Positions 51,540 to 60,556 are shown, numbered from the stretch's first letter. The stretch is DNA of 64,000 nucleotides from Amycolatopsis jejuensis (GCF_000717335.1 NZ_JNYZ01000010.1:186001-250000), one strand, 5' to 3'. Translations and numbers: made by a program. Notes: generated by a model not told the origin, from the letters alone.

Positions 51540-53065
51540 CGAACCTCCAGTTCGGCCGCGGCCAGGACAGCGCCCGACCGCACGAGTTCTTCGGCGGCCG
51601 CGATCTCCGGCGCCAGATGACGGTCCGGCCCCGGGCCGGGAACCTTGGTACGCAACAGATCCCGCACGCGTCCGGTGACCGGCGACGGCGCGAGCGGCGC
51701 CCGCATGTCGAGCGCACGGGCGGCGGTGAGCAGTTCGACCGCGAGCACGGTGGTGAGCCCGTCGACCGCCTTGCGCAGCTTTCGCGCGGCCGACCAGCCC
51801 ATCGACACGTGGTCCTCCTGCATGGCGCTGCTCGGGATCGAATCCACCGACGCCGGCACGGCCAGCCGCTTCAGCTCGCTCACCACCGCAGCTTGTGTGT
51901 ACTGCGCGATCATGTGCCCGGAATCGACCCCCGGGTCGTTCGCGAGGAACGGCGGCAGCCCGTGCGACCGAGCCTGGTCGAGCATGCGGTCGGTGCGCCG
52001 TTCGGCGATGCTCGCGACGTCGGCGACCGGGATGGCCAGGAAATCGAGCACATACGCGACCGGCGCGCCGTGGAAGTTCCCGTTCGACTCCACCCGGCCG
52101 TCAGCCAACACCACCGGATTGTCCACCGCGGACCGAAGTTCCCGGTCCGCGACCAGTTCCGCATGCGCCAGCGTGTCCCGCGCCGCCCCGTGTACCTGCG
52201 GTGCGCAGCGCAGCGAGTACGCGTCCTGTACCCGGTTGCAATCCGGACCACGGTGGCTTTCCACGATTTTCGAACCCTGCAACGCCGCGAACATCCGTGC
52301 GGCACTGGTCGCCTGGCCCGGATGCGGCCGTAACGCCTGCAGATCGGCAGCAAAAGCCCGATCAGTACCCAGCAATGCCTCGACGCTCATCGCCGCCGTG
52401 AGGTCCGCGATGTCCAGCAACCGATGCAGATCGACTGCAGCGAGCAGGAGCATGCCGAGCATCCCGTCGGTGCCGTTGGTGAGCGCCAGCCCCTCCTTCT
52501 CGGCCAGCACGATCGGCGTGATCCCGGCCGCACGCAACGCATCCGCAGCCGGTTTCTGCACTCCCTCGTGCACGACCTCGCCCTCACCCATCAACGCCAG
52601 CGCGACGGCCGCCAGCGGAGCAAGATCGCCGGAACACCCGAGCGAACCGTACTCGTGGACGATCGGCGTGATACCGGCATTGAGCAGCGCCGCAAGCGTT
52701 TGCGCCGTTTGCGGGCGCACGCCGGTGTACCCGCTGGCCAGCGTGCGCAAGCGCAGCACCATCAACGCCCGCACCACTTCCGGCTCCACCGCTGGCCCGG
52801 CGCCCGCGGCGTGCGAACGGATCAGGCTGCGTTGCAGCGCAGTGCGGCTCTCCACGGGGATGTGGCGCGTGGCGAGCGCGCCGAAGCCCGTGGAGACGCC
52901 ATAGGTCGGCGACGTAGCGTCGGCCAGCTTCTCGATGTGCTGGCGGGTGGCGGTGAGGTTCTTCTCGACCGCTTCGGCGAGCCCGACGTGCGCGTGTCCG
53001 CGGACGACGTCGACGACCTCTGCCGCGGTCATCGGCTGCGAGCTCAGAAGGACTGATTCCGGCAT
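51536..53065 (-). CDS. hutH: Histidine ammonia-lyase
   Basis: First enzyme of the pathway, 509 residues; removes ammonia from histidine to give urocanate. The MIO prosthetic-group triad lies in [14 protein letters not shown], with Cys-Ser-Gly in place of Ala-Ser-Gly as known from Streptomyces HutH. Other landmarks are [11 protein letters not shown] and [15 protein letters not shown]. The ATG at 53065 begins the standard N-terminus; the open frame upstream belongs to the divergent IclR side. First gene of the operon hutH-hutU-AllC-like-hutF-hutI. Confidence 0.95.
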   Translation of the reverse strand: MPESVLLSSQPMTAAEVVDVVRGHAHVGLAEAVEKNLTATRQHIEKLADATSPTYGVSTGFGALATRHIPVESRTALQRSLIRSHAAGAGPAVEPEVVRALMVLRLRTLASGYTGVRPQTAQTLAALLNAGITPIVHEYGSLGCSGDLAPLAAVALALMGEGEVVHEGVQKPAADALRAAGITPIVLAEKEGLALTNGTDGMLGMLLLAAVDLHRLLDIADLTAAMSVEALLGTDRAFAADLQALRPHPGQATSAARMFAALQGSKIVESHRGPDCNRVQDAYSLRCAPQVHGAARDTLAHAELVADRELRSAVDNPVVLADGRVESNGNFHGAPVAYVLDFLAIPVADVASIAERRTDRMLDQARSHGLPPFLANDPGVDSGHMIAQYTQAAVVSELKRLAVPASVDSIPSSAMQEDHVSMGWSAARKLRKAVDGLTTVLAVELLTAARALDMRAPLAPSPVTGRVRDLLRTKVPGPGPDRHLAPEIAAAEELVRSGAVLAAAELEVR

Positions 53066-53118
53066 GCCGCCATTGCACCCTCCGGCAAGCCCCGGCGACA
53101 GGGCGGGTTTCCGGGTAG

Positions 53119-53136
53119 TGTCTGGTATCCAAGACA
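53119..53136. promoter_or_regulatory. Palindromic candidate operator for the IclR regulator
   Basis: TGTCTGGTATCCAAGACA: 14 of 18 positions are symmetric, with perfect TGTCT/AGACA ends. It lies 54 nt before hutH and 99 nt before the divergent IclR gene, suiting control of both. Confidence 0.6.
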
Positions 53137-53160
53137 ATACGTGGCGGGAGCCTCGGCGCC

Positions 53161-53220
53161 CGGAGCGAGAGTCCCCTTCGCTCCGCTTTCGGATGGTGCG
53201 AGGGTCCCCTTCGCTCCACC
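53161..53220. repeat. Two GC-rich hairpin repeats before the IclR gene
   Basis: Two direct copies of GCGAG(A/G)GTCCCCTTCGCTCC at 53165-53184 and 53198-53217, period 33. The first forms a perfect hairpin CGGAGCGA-9 nt-TCGCTCCG. They lie in the leader or promoter of the IclR gene just before its ribosome site. Confidence 0.7.
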
Positions 53221-53234
53221 CGGAAGGACCCGAC

Positions 53235-54020
53235 GTGAGCAGTTCCGACGTCCCCGCGCTGCGCAACGGCCTCGCCATGCTGCGGCTGCTCGCCGGGCAC
53301 GCCGGTCCGGTGTCTGCCGCAGCCATCGCCCGCGACCTCGCACTGCCGCGCTCCACGACGTATCACCTGCTCAACGAGCTGACCGCGGCAGGTTTCGTGA
53401 CGCATCTGCCGTCCGAACGGCGCTACGGCCTCGGCATCGCCGCGTTCGAACTCGGCTCGGCCTACCTGCGGCACGACCCGCTGGAGCGACTGGCCGGGCC
53501 ACTCCTGCGCAAGCTCGTCGACCGCGTCGGCCACACCGCGCACCTGGGCATCCTGCACGGCAACGAATCGCTGTACCTGATCAAGGAACGCCCGGCCCGC
53601 CCGGAAACGCTGGTCACCGACGTCGGCGTCCGCTTGCCCGCGCACCTGACGGCGTCGGGACGGGCAATGCTGCAACATCTGCCCGCCGCGCACGTCCGCG
53701 CCCTGTTCCCGGCCTCGACGTCGTTCGTGCTGCGCACCGAGCGCGGTCCCGACTCCCTGTCCGCCCTCCGCCGCACGCTCGCCGCCGAACAACGAAGAGG
53801 CTGGTCGGTGGAAGACGGCCACGTCACGGCCGGTTTTGCGTCCGTGGCGGCGCCGGTTTTCGACCACGGCGCCCGCCCGATGGCCGCGATCAGCGTGACC
53901 CTGCGCCACCTCTGCCCCGACGACGGCCCCTGCCAGGAAACCTTCCCTGACCTGGCAGAAGCCGTCGCCGCGACCGCGGCCACGCTCACCACCCACATCG
54001 GTGGCACGCGACCGGCGTGA
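53235..54020 (+). CDS. IclR-family regulator of histidine utilisation
   Basis: A 261-residue regulator with an N-terminal winged HTH (ALRNGLAMLRLLAGHAGPVSAAAIARDLALPRSTTYHLLNELTAAGFV) and the IclR effector domain (HLGILHGNESLYLIKERPARPE, LPAHLTASGRAML, GFASVAAPVFD). GTG at 53235 with GGAAGGA upstream. It is divergent from the hut operon, with a palindrome between, so it most likely represses hut genes until histidine or urocanate is present. Confidence 0.88.
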   Translation: MSSSDVPALRNGLAMLRLLAGHAGPVSAAAIARDLALPRSTTYHLLNELTAAGFVTHLPSERRYGLGIAAFELGSAYLRHDPLERLAGPLLRKLVDRVGHTAHLGILHGNESLYLIKERPARPETLVTDVGVRLPAHLTASGRAMLQHLPAAHVRALFPASTSFVLRTERGPDSLSALRRTLAAEQRRGWSVEDGHVTAGFASVAAPVFDHGARPMAAISVTLRHLCPDDGPCQETFPDLAEAVAATAATLTTHIGGTRPA

Positions 54021-54022
54021 GG

Positions 54023-54958
54023 TCAGGGTTCGAGGACCACCTTGATCGCCCCGGACGCCCGGTCGCCCGCGACGCGGAACGCTTCCCGCGCGTCCGCGAT
54101 CGGGTACCGGTGCGTGATGATCGTCCGTGCCAGCTCCGGGTTTCCGGCCAGCATTCCGGCCACCTCCTCGACCTCGCGGACCCCTTGGTACCGGCCATAC
54201 GCGACGCTGTTCACGTACGTCAGCTCCTTGACCTGGCTCACCGCGCTGCCCGGTACCGGCATCCGCTCCAGGTAGACGCCCAGCGACACGATCCGAGCGC
54301 CCGGCCGGGCAACTTCCGCGGCCCGATCGAGACTGGTCGCGCTCCCGGCGGCATCGATGACCACGTCATACGCCCCGCTCGGCCGGCCGAATCCGAGCCG
54401 CTCGGCCGCCGCCAGCTGCGCGGGATGCCGTGCCTCCAGGTCGACGTCGATCCCCTGGTGGCGCGCGGCAGCGGCGGCCAGCAAGCCGATCGAACCACCG
54501 CCGATCACGAGCACCCGCTCCCCCTCGCGCACCTGTGCGCGCCGGACCGCGTGCCACGCGACCGCACCCGGCTCGATCAGGCAGGCGTCGCGGACCGGCA
54601 GTTGCGGCGGCAGCGGCAGAAGGGTGTAAGAGGGCACCACGATGCGCTCGGTCATCCCGCCGTCGGTGAAGATCCCCAGGTTCCCGTGGCCGTCTTCAGT
54701 GCACCGCTGCGGATTGCCTGCCCGGCATTCGTCGCAGGTCGCGCCGTAAATTGTCGGTTCGATGAAGTAGCCTTGGCCCATCTCATCCAGTCCGGCGAAC
54801 TCGTGGCCATACACGAATCCGGTCAGACCGATTCCGGCGAACAGCACGTCCGTGCCGCAGATCCCGGCGGACGCGACCGAAATCCGTACGCCCTCCCCGT
54901 CCGGTTCGCCGACCTGCACGGTCCGGATTCCCTCGTCGGTGTTCACGACTGCCTGCAC
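54023..54958 (-). CDS. Zinc-dependent alcohol dehydrogenase-like protein
   Basis: Medium-chain dehydrogenase of 311 residues. Catalytic zinc residues in AGICGTDVLF and YGHEFAG, structural-site cysteines in CDECRAGNPQRC, and the NAD(P) Rossmann motif VLVIGGGSIGLLAAAAA. It resembles glucose/sorbitol dehydrogenase-type enzymes but is shorter than the usual 340-350 residues. Divergent from a LuxR-type ATPase regulator, which may control it; only 2 nt separate it from the convergent IclR stop. Confidence 0.87.
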   Translation of the reverse strand: MQAVVNTDEGIRTVQVGEPDGEGVRISVASAGICGTDVLFAGIGLTGFVYGHEFAGLDEMGQGYFIEPTIYGATCDECRAGNPQRCTEDGHGNLGIFTDGGMTERIVVPSYTLLPLPPQLPVRDACLIEPGAVAWHAVRRAQVREGERVLVIGGGSIGLLAAAAARHQGIDVDLEARHPAQLAAAERLGFGRPSGAYDVVIDAAGSATSLDRAAEVARPGARIVSLGVYLERMPVPGSAVSQVKELTYVNSVAYGRYQGVREVEEVAGMLAGNPELARTIITHRYPIADAREAFRVAGDRASGAIKVVLEP

Positions 54959-55049
54959 GTACTCTCCCTGTGTCCGATTGGTTCGACCTCAGCTTCCGCG
55001 GGCCCGGGGTGAGCCACCCTCACCCCGTTCGGGTGGTTTGATCACGACC

Positions 55050-57536
55050 ATGAGAGTCGTGCTGCGACCGGCGCTGTTCGACCGGCTCGCGACGGCAGGC
55101 CGGGTGACTGTGGTGTCTGCCCCGCCTGGCAGCGGAAAGAGCGTGCTGGTCCGGTCGTGGATCGAGGACACTGGCCTGGCCGAGCGGGTGGGATGGGTCA
55201 GCGTCGTCGATCCGCCGCAGTTCTGGCCTGCGGTGCTCGACGCTCTCACGGACCGCCCGGTCACTCCGGCGCCGAATCCGGACGCCTGGGCCATCGTCGA
55301 ACGGCTGCTCGGCGACCTCGCACCGCTGGCGGAACGCCGCTGGCTCGTGATCGACGACGTGCACGAACTCTCCCCCGAAACCCGTCGTCAGCTCGAACTG
55401 CTCGTCCTGCGCGCACCAGCTGAGCTGCGGTTCATCCTGCTGACCCGGGAGGATGTCCGTGGTCTGCACCGCTTGCGGCTGGACGGTGACCTCACCGAAA
55501 TCCGCGACCTCCGGTTCACCCCCGACGAGGCCAGGCAACTGCTCGACGACGTGCCGCTGCCGGAGAAATCGCTGACCTTGCTCCTGGAGCGCACCGAAGG
55601 CTGGGTCGCGGGCCTGCGGCTGGCCGCGCTGTCGCTCGCCGGGCATCCGGACCCGGAGCGGTTCGTCGCCGAATTCTCCGGCAGCGAGCGCACCGTCGCG
55701 GAGTACCTGGTGGCCGAAGTGCTGGAGCGGCAGCCGGACGACGTGCGGAACCTGCTGCTGCGGACGTCGATCCTCGAGCAGGTGAACGGCGATCTGGCCG
55801 ACCTGCTCACCGGTGGTGGTGGCGGTGCGCGGATCCTGCAGGATCTGGAGCAGGCAAACGCTTTCGTACAGGCTCAGGACACCGGCCGGACCTGGTTTCG
55901 CTACCACCGGATGTTCGCCGACCTGCTGCGCCTGCACCTGCGCCGGACCGCCGCGGACGAAGCCGCACTGCACCGGACTGCAGCGGAATGGCTGTCGCAG
56001 CACGGTTTTCCGGTCGAAGCGATCCGGCAGGCCCAGGCCGCGCGGGAATGGCCGCTCGCCACGCGGCTGCTCGTCGGGCATTGGCCGGCCCTGCTGCTCG
56101 ACGGTCAAGCCGCGACGGCACACGATCTGCTCGCCGGATTTCCCCCGGACGGAGTAACCGGAGAGCTGGCCGTTCTGCTTGCCGCGGATGAGCTTGCGCA
56201 CGGCTCGGTCGAAGTGGCACAACGGTATTTGGAACAGGCGGCCGAATCACCGGTACGGGAGGTCGTCCGGCTGATGCTGGCCCGGCGCCTCGGCGACCTG
56301 CCGACCGTGGACGAGCTCGTCCGGCAGCAGTCTGCGCTCGACGAAGACCTGCGCGCGCTCGCCCTGATCAGCCTCGACAGCACCGAGTACTGGACTGCGG
56401 ATTTCGCCGAGGCACAACGTCATCTGGAACGCGGACGTGCGCCGAACCAGCGGCCGTACCTGGAATTCGCAAGCCTCGCCTACCAGGCGGCGAACGAGTT
56501 CTTCCTGTCTTTTGACCAGGCCGTCGACCACGGATTGCAAGCAGTCGAACTCGCGCAGCGCCACGGCTGGACGGACGAACCGCCCGCCGGCGCCGCGTAC
56601 ATGACGCTCGGCGCGGTCCGGGCGTGGCAGGGGCGGCTCGACGAATCAGAGCCGTGGGTCAAGCGCGCCGAACGGACGATCCGGCCCGAGGCCCATCCGC
56701 TGGCGGGAATGGGAATCGCGCACGTCCGCGCGACGCTCGCAATGGCCCGCGGCCGCAACACTGAGGCCGTCGCAGCCTTCGGCACCGCCGAGCGACTGTC
56801 CCGGCTGGTGACCGCGCCGAACCCGGTAACGCTTGCCATGCAAGGCTTCCAGCTGCAAGCCCTGGTGCGACTAGGTGACATCGAGCGCGTCGAACAGGTA
56901 ATCGCCGGATTCGACCCGCGGCACCGCAACCACAGCGAAGTGCGGATCGTCCAAGCGATGCTACGGCTCGCCGACTCCGAACCGCTTGCCGCGTCGGACG
57001 TTCTCGCGCCGGTGCTGGACCATTCCGCACCGGTGCTGTGGCCGGCTTGGCGGACCCAGGCCTACCTGCTGGAAGCCGTTGCCAGAGATGCACTCGGCCA
57101 CCCGGCGGCCGCCGGGCACGCTCTCGAACGCGCGCTGGACCTGGCCGAACCGGACGGTGCGCTGATCTGGTTCCTCCTCCACCCGGTCCCGGACCTGCTC
57201 GCCCGGCACGCCACGCACCGCACCCGGCACGCGGGTCTCATCGCGGACCTCCGAAGCCTGCTGGCCGGGCGGACGCCCCCGTCCTCCTCGGTCGAGCCAC
57301 TGCTGGACCCGTTGAGCGAGAGCGAAATCCGCGTGCTGCGGTACCTGCCGACGAACCTGTCGATCCCGGAGGTCGCTGGCGCGCTCACGGTCTCGCGCAA
57401 CACGGTGAAGACGCACATCCGCAATCTGTACCGGAAACTCGGGGTACATCGGCGGAGTACGGCCGTTGATCGGGCGCGGGCGTTGGGGTTGCTGGCGCCT
57501 TCGACGGGTCCGCAGGCCATCAGACCGCGGCAGTGA
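55050..57536 (+). CDS. LuxR-family ATP-binding transcriptional activator (MalT-like, LAL)
   Basis: A large signal-transducing regulator of 828 residues. Walker A is SAPPGSGKSVLVRSW (Lys30), Walker B RRWLVIDDVHEL, then winged-helix and TPR-like helical arrays, and a C-terminal LuxR HTH (LSESEIRVLRYLPTNLSIPEVAGALTVSRNTVKTHIRNLYRKLGVHRRS). ATG at 55050 gives the normal short distance to Walker A; no strong ribosome site is visible. Proteins of this type respond to an inducer bound by the helical region. Divergent partner is the alcohol dehydrogenase. Its end overlaps a convergent small membrane-protein gene by 17 nt. Confidence 0.88.
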   Translation: MRVVLRPALFDRLATAGRVTVVSAPPGSGKSVLVRSWIEDTGLAERVGWVSVVDPPQFWPAVLDALTDRPVTPAPNPDAWAIVERLLGDLAPLAERRWLVIDDVHELSPETRRQLELLVLRAPAELRFILLTREDVRGLHRLRLDGDLTEIRDLRFTPDEARQLLDDVPLPEKSLTLLLERTEGWVAGLRLAALSLAGHPDPERFVAEFSGSERTVAEYLVAEVLERQPDDVRNLLLRTSILEQVNGDLADLLTGGGGGARILQDLEQANAFVQAQDTGRTWFRYHRMFADLLRLHLRRTAADEAALHRTAAEWLSQHGFPVEAIRQAQAAREWPLATRLLVGHWPALLLDGQAATAHDLLAGFPPDGVTGELAVLLAADELAHGSVEVAQRYLEQAAESPVREVVRLMLARRLGDLPTVDELVRQQSALDEDLRALALISLDSTEYWTADFAEAQRHLERGRAPNQRPYLEFASLAYQAANEFFLSFDQAVDHGLQAVELAQRHGWTDEPPAGAAYMTLGAVRAWQGRLDESEPWVKRAERTIRPEAHPLAGMGIAHVRATLAMARGRNTEAVAAFGTAERLSRLVTAPNPVTLAMQGFQLQALVRLGDIERVEQVIAGFDPRHRNHSEVRIVQAMLRLADSEPLAASDVLAPVLDHSAPVLWPAWRTQAYLLEAVARDALGHPAAAGHALERALDLAEPDGALIWFLLHPVPDLLARHATHRTRHAGLIADLRSLLAGRTPPSSSVEPLLDPLSESEIRVLRYLPTNLSIPEVAGALTVSRNTVKTHIRNLYRKLGVHRRSTAVDRARALGLLAPSTGPQAIRPRQ

Positions 57537-57774
57537 TCTGAGCGAGCACGGTGATCACGACCGCAGCCACGGACAGCACCATCCCGACCCCGGCGAGGAC
57601 CTTCCGGCTCCCGAACAGCCCGATCACGCCGAGCGTGAACCCGGCAACCGCGGCGAGATCGTCGAGAAAGACCACCGGCGACCCGACCACGCCGACGACC
57701 CCGAAAACCACCGAAGCCCAAGCCAGCGCGACAAACCTGGCCTGCGACACGTCGGACGGCGGCGCGTAGGACAT
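57520..57774 (-). CDS. Small three-helix membrane protein
   Basis: An 84-residue protein with three hydrophobic stretches (FVALAWASVVFGVVGVVGSPVVF, LAAVAGFTLGVIGLFG, VLAGVGMVLSVAAVVITVLA), like DUF4190-type small proteins. Function unknown. Stands alone. Confidence 0.68.
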   Translation of the reverse strand: MSYAPPSDVSQARFVALAWASVVFGVVGVVGSPVVFLDDLAAVAGFTLGVIGLFGSRKVLAGVGMVLSVAAVVITVLAQITAAV

Positions 57775-58048
57775 GACAACGGTCTCCCAGGCACTTTTCG
57801 GACAAACGGGCCGCCAAGATCTTCGCCTGCCGAGAGCCGTCCGTTACCTGGGCTTGGGCAGCGTGATCAGATCGTCACCAGAGGCCACCAACCCGCGGGC
57901 CGGGACGGTGGTGTTACGAAACGGAAAGTCAGATGACTCGAGTCAGAGAAACCCAGCCTGAACAGGCAAGACGCGCCACCGGAACCGGCCATAAATAGCC
58001 CCTTGCCGCCTGCTAGACTCCTTCCCGTGGGGCAGATTTCTGCCCGCA

Positions 58049-58082
58049 AAGCCCAGCGGCCCATGCCGACTGGGCTTTTTTG
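58049..58082 (+). terminator. U-tract terminator 1
   Basis: AAGCCCAG (58049-58056) pairs with CTGGGCTT (58070-58077), followed by a run of T up to 58081. A classical intrinsic terminator, rare in this GC-rich window. Confidence 0.85.
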
Positions 58083-58088
58083 TTTCCA

Positions 58089-58123
58089 GGGCCTCCGTGT
58101 TCCACGAACGGAGGCCCTTTTTT
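58089..58123 (+). terminator. U-tract terminator 2, immediately before a ribosome site
   Basis: GGGCCTCCGT (58089-58098) pairs with ACGGAGGCCC (58108-58117) and is followed by six T. The ribosome site TAAGGAG and ATG at 58138 begin only a few bases later, so the hairpin is part of the leader of that gene. Confidence 0.85.
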
Positions 58124-58137
58124 CGTAAGGAGACCCA

Positions 58138-58344
58138 ATGACCGACACCGCCGCCTTGTCCGCTGTCATAGTGATGGGCATGTGGTGCGTCACCGCCGCA
58201 GTTGCACTGCGCACCTTTCGAGCCGTCACCACCACGGCGATCAACCGGGCGAAGCCGTGCGATCTGGCCGCAGTACTCGGCGCCCTGCCTGGGGTGGTCG
58301 GCGGGATCAACCGCATCCGCCTGACTGCGAGAGGGCTCGCATGA
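58138..58344 (+). CDS. Small membrane-anchored protein of the ssrA-adjacent operon
   Basis: A 68-residue protein with one hydrophobic N-terminal helix (ALSAVIVMGMWCVTAAVAL) and a short basic tail. TAAGGAG precedes the ATG. Its stop overlaps the next start as ATGA. I do not recognise the family; the pairing and terminator-rich leader suggest an accessory, possibly element-derived operon. Confidence 0.65.
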   Translation: MTDTAALSAVIVMGMWCVTAAVALRTFRAVTTTAINRAKPCDLAAVLGALPGVVGGINRIRLTARGLA

Positions 58345-59276
58345 GCCCGGCGGACCCCACCGCCAAAGCAGCACTCCACTCCGGCGACAACGACATACTC
58401 GGCGCAGCCCTGGCGCAACTGAATGAGCGGGACGCGGTCTACGTCGCCCTCCACTACGGCTTCGACGTGCCCGTGGCAGCGCTGGTCCGGCTCTTCAAAG
58501 CGCGTAGCACCAGGCTGATCCACAACTACGACTACCTCGGGCATATGCACGACGTCCTGGCCACCGGACGGAACCGGCTGGGCGAGCTACTCCGAGACAG
58601 CGGCCTGACTCCGGGCGACCTCGACTGGCAACGGTCCCGTGCGGTGCGCGACATCGGAACTCAGCACCGGGTCGAGCAGCTCGTTCCATGCATGCATTGC
58701 CGTCAGCAGAAGCTCCCTCTCATCACCAGCAGCGGCAGGCCGCGCAGATACTGCTCCGACTCCTGCAGACAAGCCGCCTACCGGAAACGTCGCGCCGACC
58801 CGCCCTCACGTGACGACCCCGAACACGGAATGCTGCCCTGCTTTGCCGGAATCGAACAGCGGATTCCCATCGAAATCCGCCGCGGGCTCATCGACCTGCA
58901 ATGCCGCGGCGCCATCCGGATGGAGCAACTCACCCTCGACAACCCTGGCATCACCGACCTCGAACGCTACCTCGCAAGACGTTGGTCACCCACCAGCCCA
59001 CTCATCCGCGCAGCCCGGATCGCCTTGGCCTACCTCGAACAGCGCGGCGCAAACCTGTACGAAGTGTTCCTCCACGGGAAGGACATCCGCAGCCGGATGA
59101 CGCCCTACTCGGTGGGATTCGAATGCCGGTACCTCCGCGCGATGCCCCGCGTCTTCACCGAGTTCGGCGGTACCGAATGGCTCGAAATCCCCCGCCCATC
59201 CCCCACCGAACCACTGATCGCGCTGCGGATCCAAGCCCTGGATCGCAAGCACCTCGCCAAGTTTCACTGGGACTGA
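58341..59276 (+). CDS. Hypothetical protein with a zinc-ribbon-like CxxC...CxxxC motif
   Basis: A 311-residue soluble protein. The N-terminal half contains helices with NERDAVYVALHYGFDVPVAALVRLF, reminiscent of a degenerate HTH; residues about 115-150 have CMHCRQQKLPLITSSGRPRRYCSDSCRQAAYRKRR, a four-cysteine zinc-ribbon-like pattern seen in proteins of actinobacterial accessory regions. The rest is unassigned. Location right beside the 3' end of ssrA, a common integration point, is consistent with acquired DNA, though no integrase or duplicated ssrA end was found. Confidence 0.7.
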   Translation: MSPADPTAKAALHSGDNDILGAALAQLNERDAVYVALHYGFDVPVAALVRLFKARSTRLIHNYDYLGHMHDVLATGRNRLGELLRDSGLTPGDLDWQRSRAVRDIGTQHRVEQLVPCMHCRQQKLPLITSSGRPRRYCSDSCRQAAYRKRRADPPSRDDPEHGMLPCFAGIEQRIPIEIRRGLIDLQCRGAIRMEQLTLDNPGITDLERYLARRWSPTSPLIRAARIALAYLEQRGANLYEVFLHGKDIRSRMTPYSVGFECRYLRAMPRVFTEFGGTEWLEIPRPSPTEPLIALRIQALDRKHLAKFHWD

Positions 59277-59284
59277 CAAAACGA

Positions 59285-59315
59285 AAGGTGCCCCCGCAGA
59301 TCGCGGGGGCACCTT
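59285..59315. terminator. Bidirectional terminator between the accessory operon and ssrA
   Basis: AAGGTGCCCCCGC (59285-59297) and GCGGGGGCACCTT (59303-59315) form a perfect 13-bp stem with a 5-nt loop. On the minus strand it is followed by TTCGTTTTG, so it mainly ends the tmRNA. Confidence 0.85.
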
Positions 59316-59326
59316 CCTCCAAGGGG

Positions 59327-59698
59327 TGGAGGTGCCGGGAATTGAACCCGGGTCCTCCAGCGCCTCCTCAAGGCTTCTCCGTGCGCAGTCCACACTGTCT
59401 CTACTCGACCCCTTCAGTCACGTGAACAAGCTGAAGTGACGGGCCCAGCCACTGTTTGCTTCCCTACCAGGCCCCGTGGCCGGGACTGGCGGTAAGCCTC
59501 CTAGCTGATGCCGGCGACCGGGTCGGAGGCGACCCCGGGCCGACAGACTTGCTCTACTGCGATCAGGCAGCGAGAGCGAAGTCGCGCTGGCTATTGGCCT
59601 TGGCGCTTATTAGGTTGCGATGACGCTTGCGGTGGTCTCTCGCCTGCACCGGCACGCTTCCCTTGACTCGACGTCCAGAGTCGAAACCGTTCACCCCC
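59327..59698 (-). ncRNA. ssrA: Transfer-messenger RNA (tmRNA)
   Basis: Rescues stalled ribosomes and tags their products for degradation. Read on the minus strand, the 5' end GGGGGTG pairs with CACCTCC at the 3' end to form the acceptor stem, and the T-arm GGGTTCAATTCCC is perfect. The tag frame reads (A)KANSQRDFALAA then TGA, ending in the classical ALAA. Length is 372 nt without CCA, which is not encoded (the genome continues ACCC). The pseudoknot-rich region follows the tag. Terminated by the hairpin at 59285-59315. Confidence 0.95.
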
Positions 59699-59863
59699 TT
59701 GTAGGTGTTCGTAACCTGCCCATCATAACGCCCCCGGCAACCGGATAGTTCCACCCCGGGGTAGGGCTGGCCCCACCTCCGAGATGCCCGCGCGCCCCCT
59801 GGCAGGTGACCACCTCGGCAGCGATGCTGAACAGGTCGGATTCAGTCGAGAGGGAGCCCCGCC

Positions 59864-60556
59864 ATGGTCACCGTGCCTGCCACCCGCCGCTTCGGGCGCC
59901 GTACCCCGCCGCTGGGCGGGTCGCTGGCGTATCTGCTGCTCAACCTGCCGCTGGGCATCCTGACGTTCACGCTGATCATCACGCTGGCCTCGGCCGGGGC
60001 GGGGACGCTCGTCGTCTGGGTCGGGGTTCCGCTGCTCGGTCTGCTCGTGCTCTTCGCCAGGGCCGCCGGGCGCGTCGAGCGAGGACGGCTGTACGCCCTG
60101 CTCGACGTGTACATCGACAGCCCGTACCTGCCGCTCCCGCCGTCCGGGCAGAAAAGCCGCTGGACGACCCGGCTGAAGGACAGCGCGACCTGGCGCGACC
60201 TCGCGTATCTCTTCCTGCTGTTCCCGCTCGGGGTGGTCGAGTTCGTGCTGGTCGTGGTGGCCTGGTCGGTGAGCCTCGGGCTGGTCGCGCTGCCGATCTA
60301 CTACCGCTTCCTTCCCGACGGCGTGTACGCGTTCCCGAGCTACGATGTGCGGTGGTTCACCGTCGACTCGACGGTGACCGCGTTGCCGTGGGCAGCGCTG
60401 GGGGTGCTGCTCGCCGCGGTCGCCGTCGCCCTCACCAAGGGCCTGGCCTCGCTGCACGCAGGTTTCGCGGGTGCACTGCTCCGCCCGACGGTCGCCCAGC
60501 GCCGCCGCATGGAGCGCTCGTGGAACGAGATCGACGGAATCACGGTGGCCGGATGA
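59864..60556 (+). CDS. Sensor-domain membrane protein of a two-component system
   Basis: A 230-residue protein with four to five membrane helices and the layout of the actinobacterial Sensor domain (PF13796 type): GGSLAYLLLNLPLGILTFTLIITLASAG, then ATWRDLAYLFLLFPLGVVEF. It has no kinase domain. The following kinase carries a related membrane domain with the same TWRDLxYLLLAFPLxVVEF segment, so the two probably form a joint sensor. ATG at 59864 after GAGGGAG; its stop overlaps the kinase start (ATGA). Confidence 0.8.
   Translation: MVTVPATRRFGRRTPPLGGSLAYLLLNLPLGILTFTLIITLASAGAGTLVVWVGVPLLGLLVLFARAAGRVERGRLYALLDVYIDSPYLPLPPSGQKSRWTTRLKDSATWRDLAYLFLLFPLGVVEFVLVVVAWSVSLGLVALPIYYRFLPDGVYAFPSYDVRWFTVDSTVTALPWAALGVLLAAVAVALTKGLASLHAGFAGALLRPTVAQRRRMERSWNEIDGITVAG

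Larger units (their letters stand above)
57775..58137. promoter_or_regulatory. 363-bp control region before the accessory operon
   Basis: Without a gene. From left to right: a 12-bp perfect palindrome TGACTCGAGTCA (57934-57945), a candidate -10 element TAGACT (58014-58019), a perfect hairpin GGGCAGA-TT-TCTGCCC (58030-58045), and two terminators (separate entries). Any transcript started here would have to pass both terminators to reach the genes at 58138, so attenuation or a short terminated RNA is possible. Confidence 0.5.

Noticed and set aside
57775..59326. Complete integrative element inserted at ssrA
   Set aside because: No integrase, excisionase or second copy of the ssrA 3' end was found in the window.
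59327..59420. tRNA gene suggested by a perfect T-arm and acceptor stem
   Set aside because: The partner acceptor strand is 370 nt away and an ALAA tag frame lies between; it is the tRNA-like end of ssrA.
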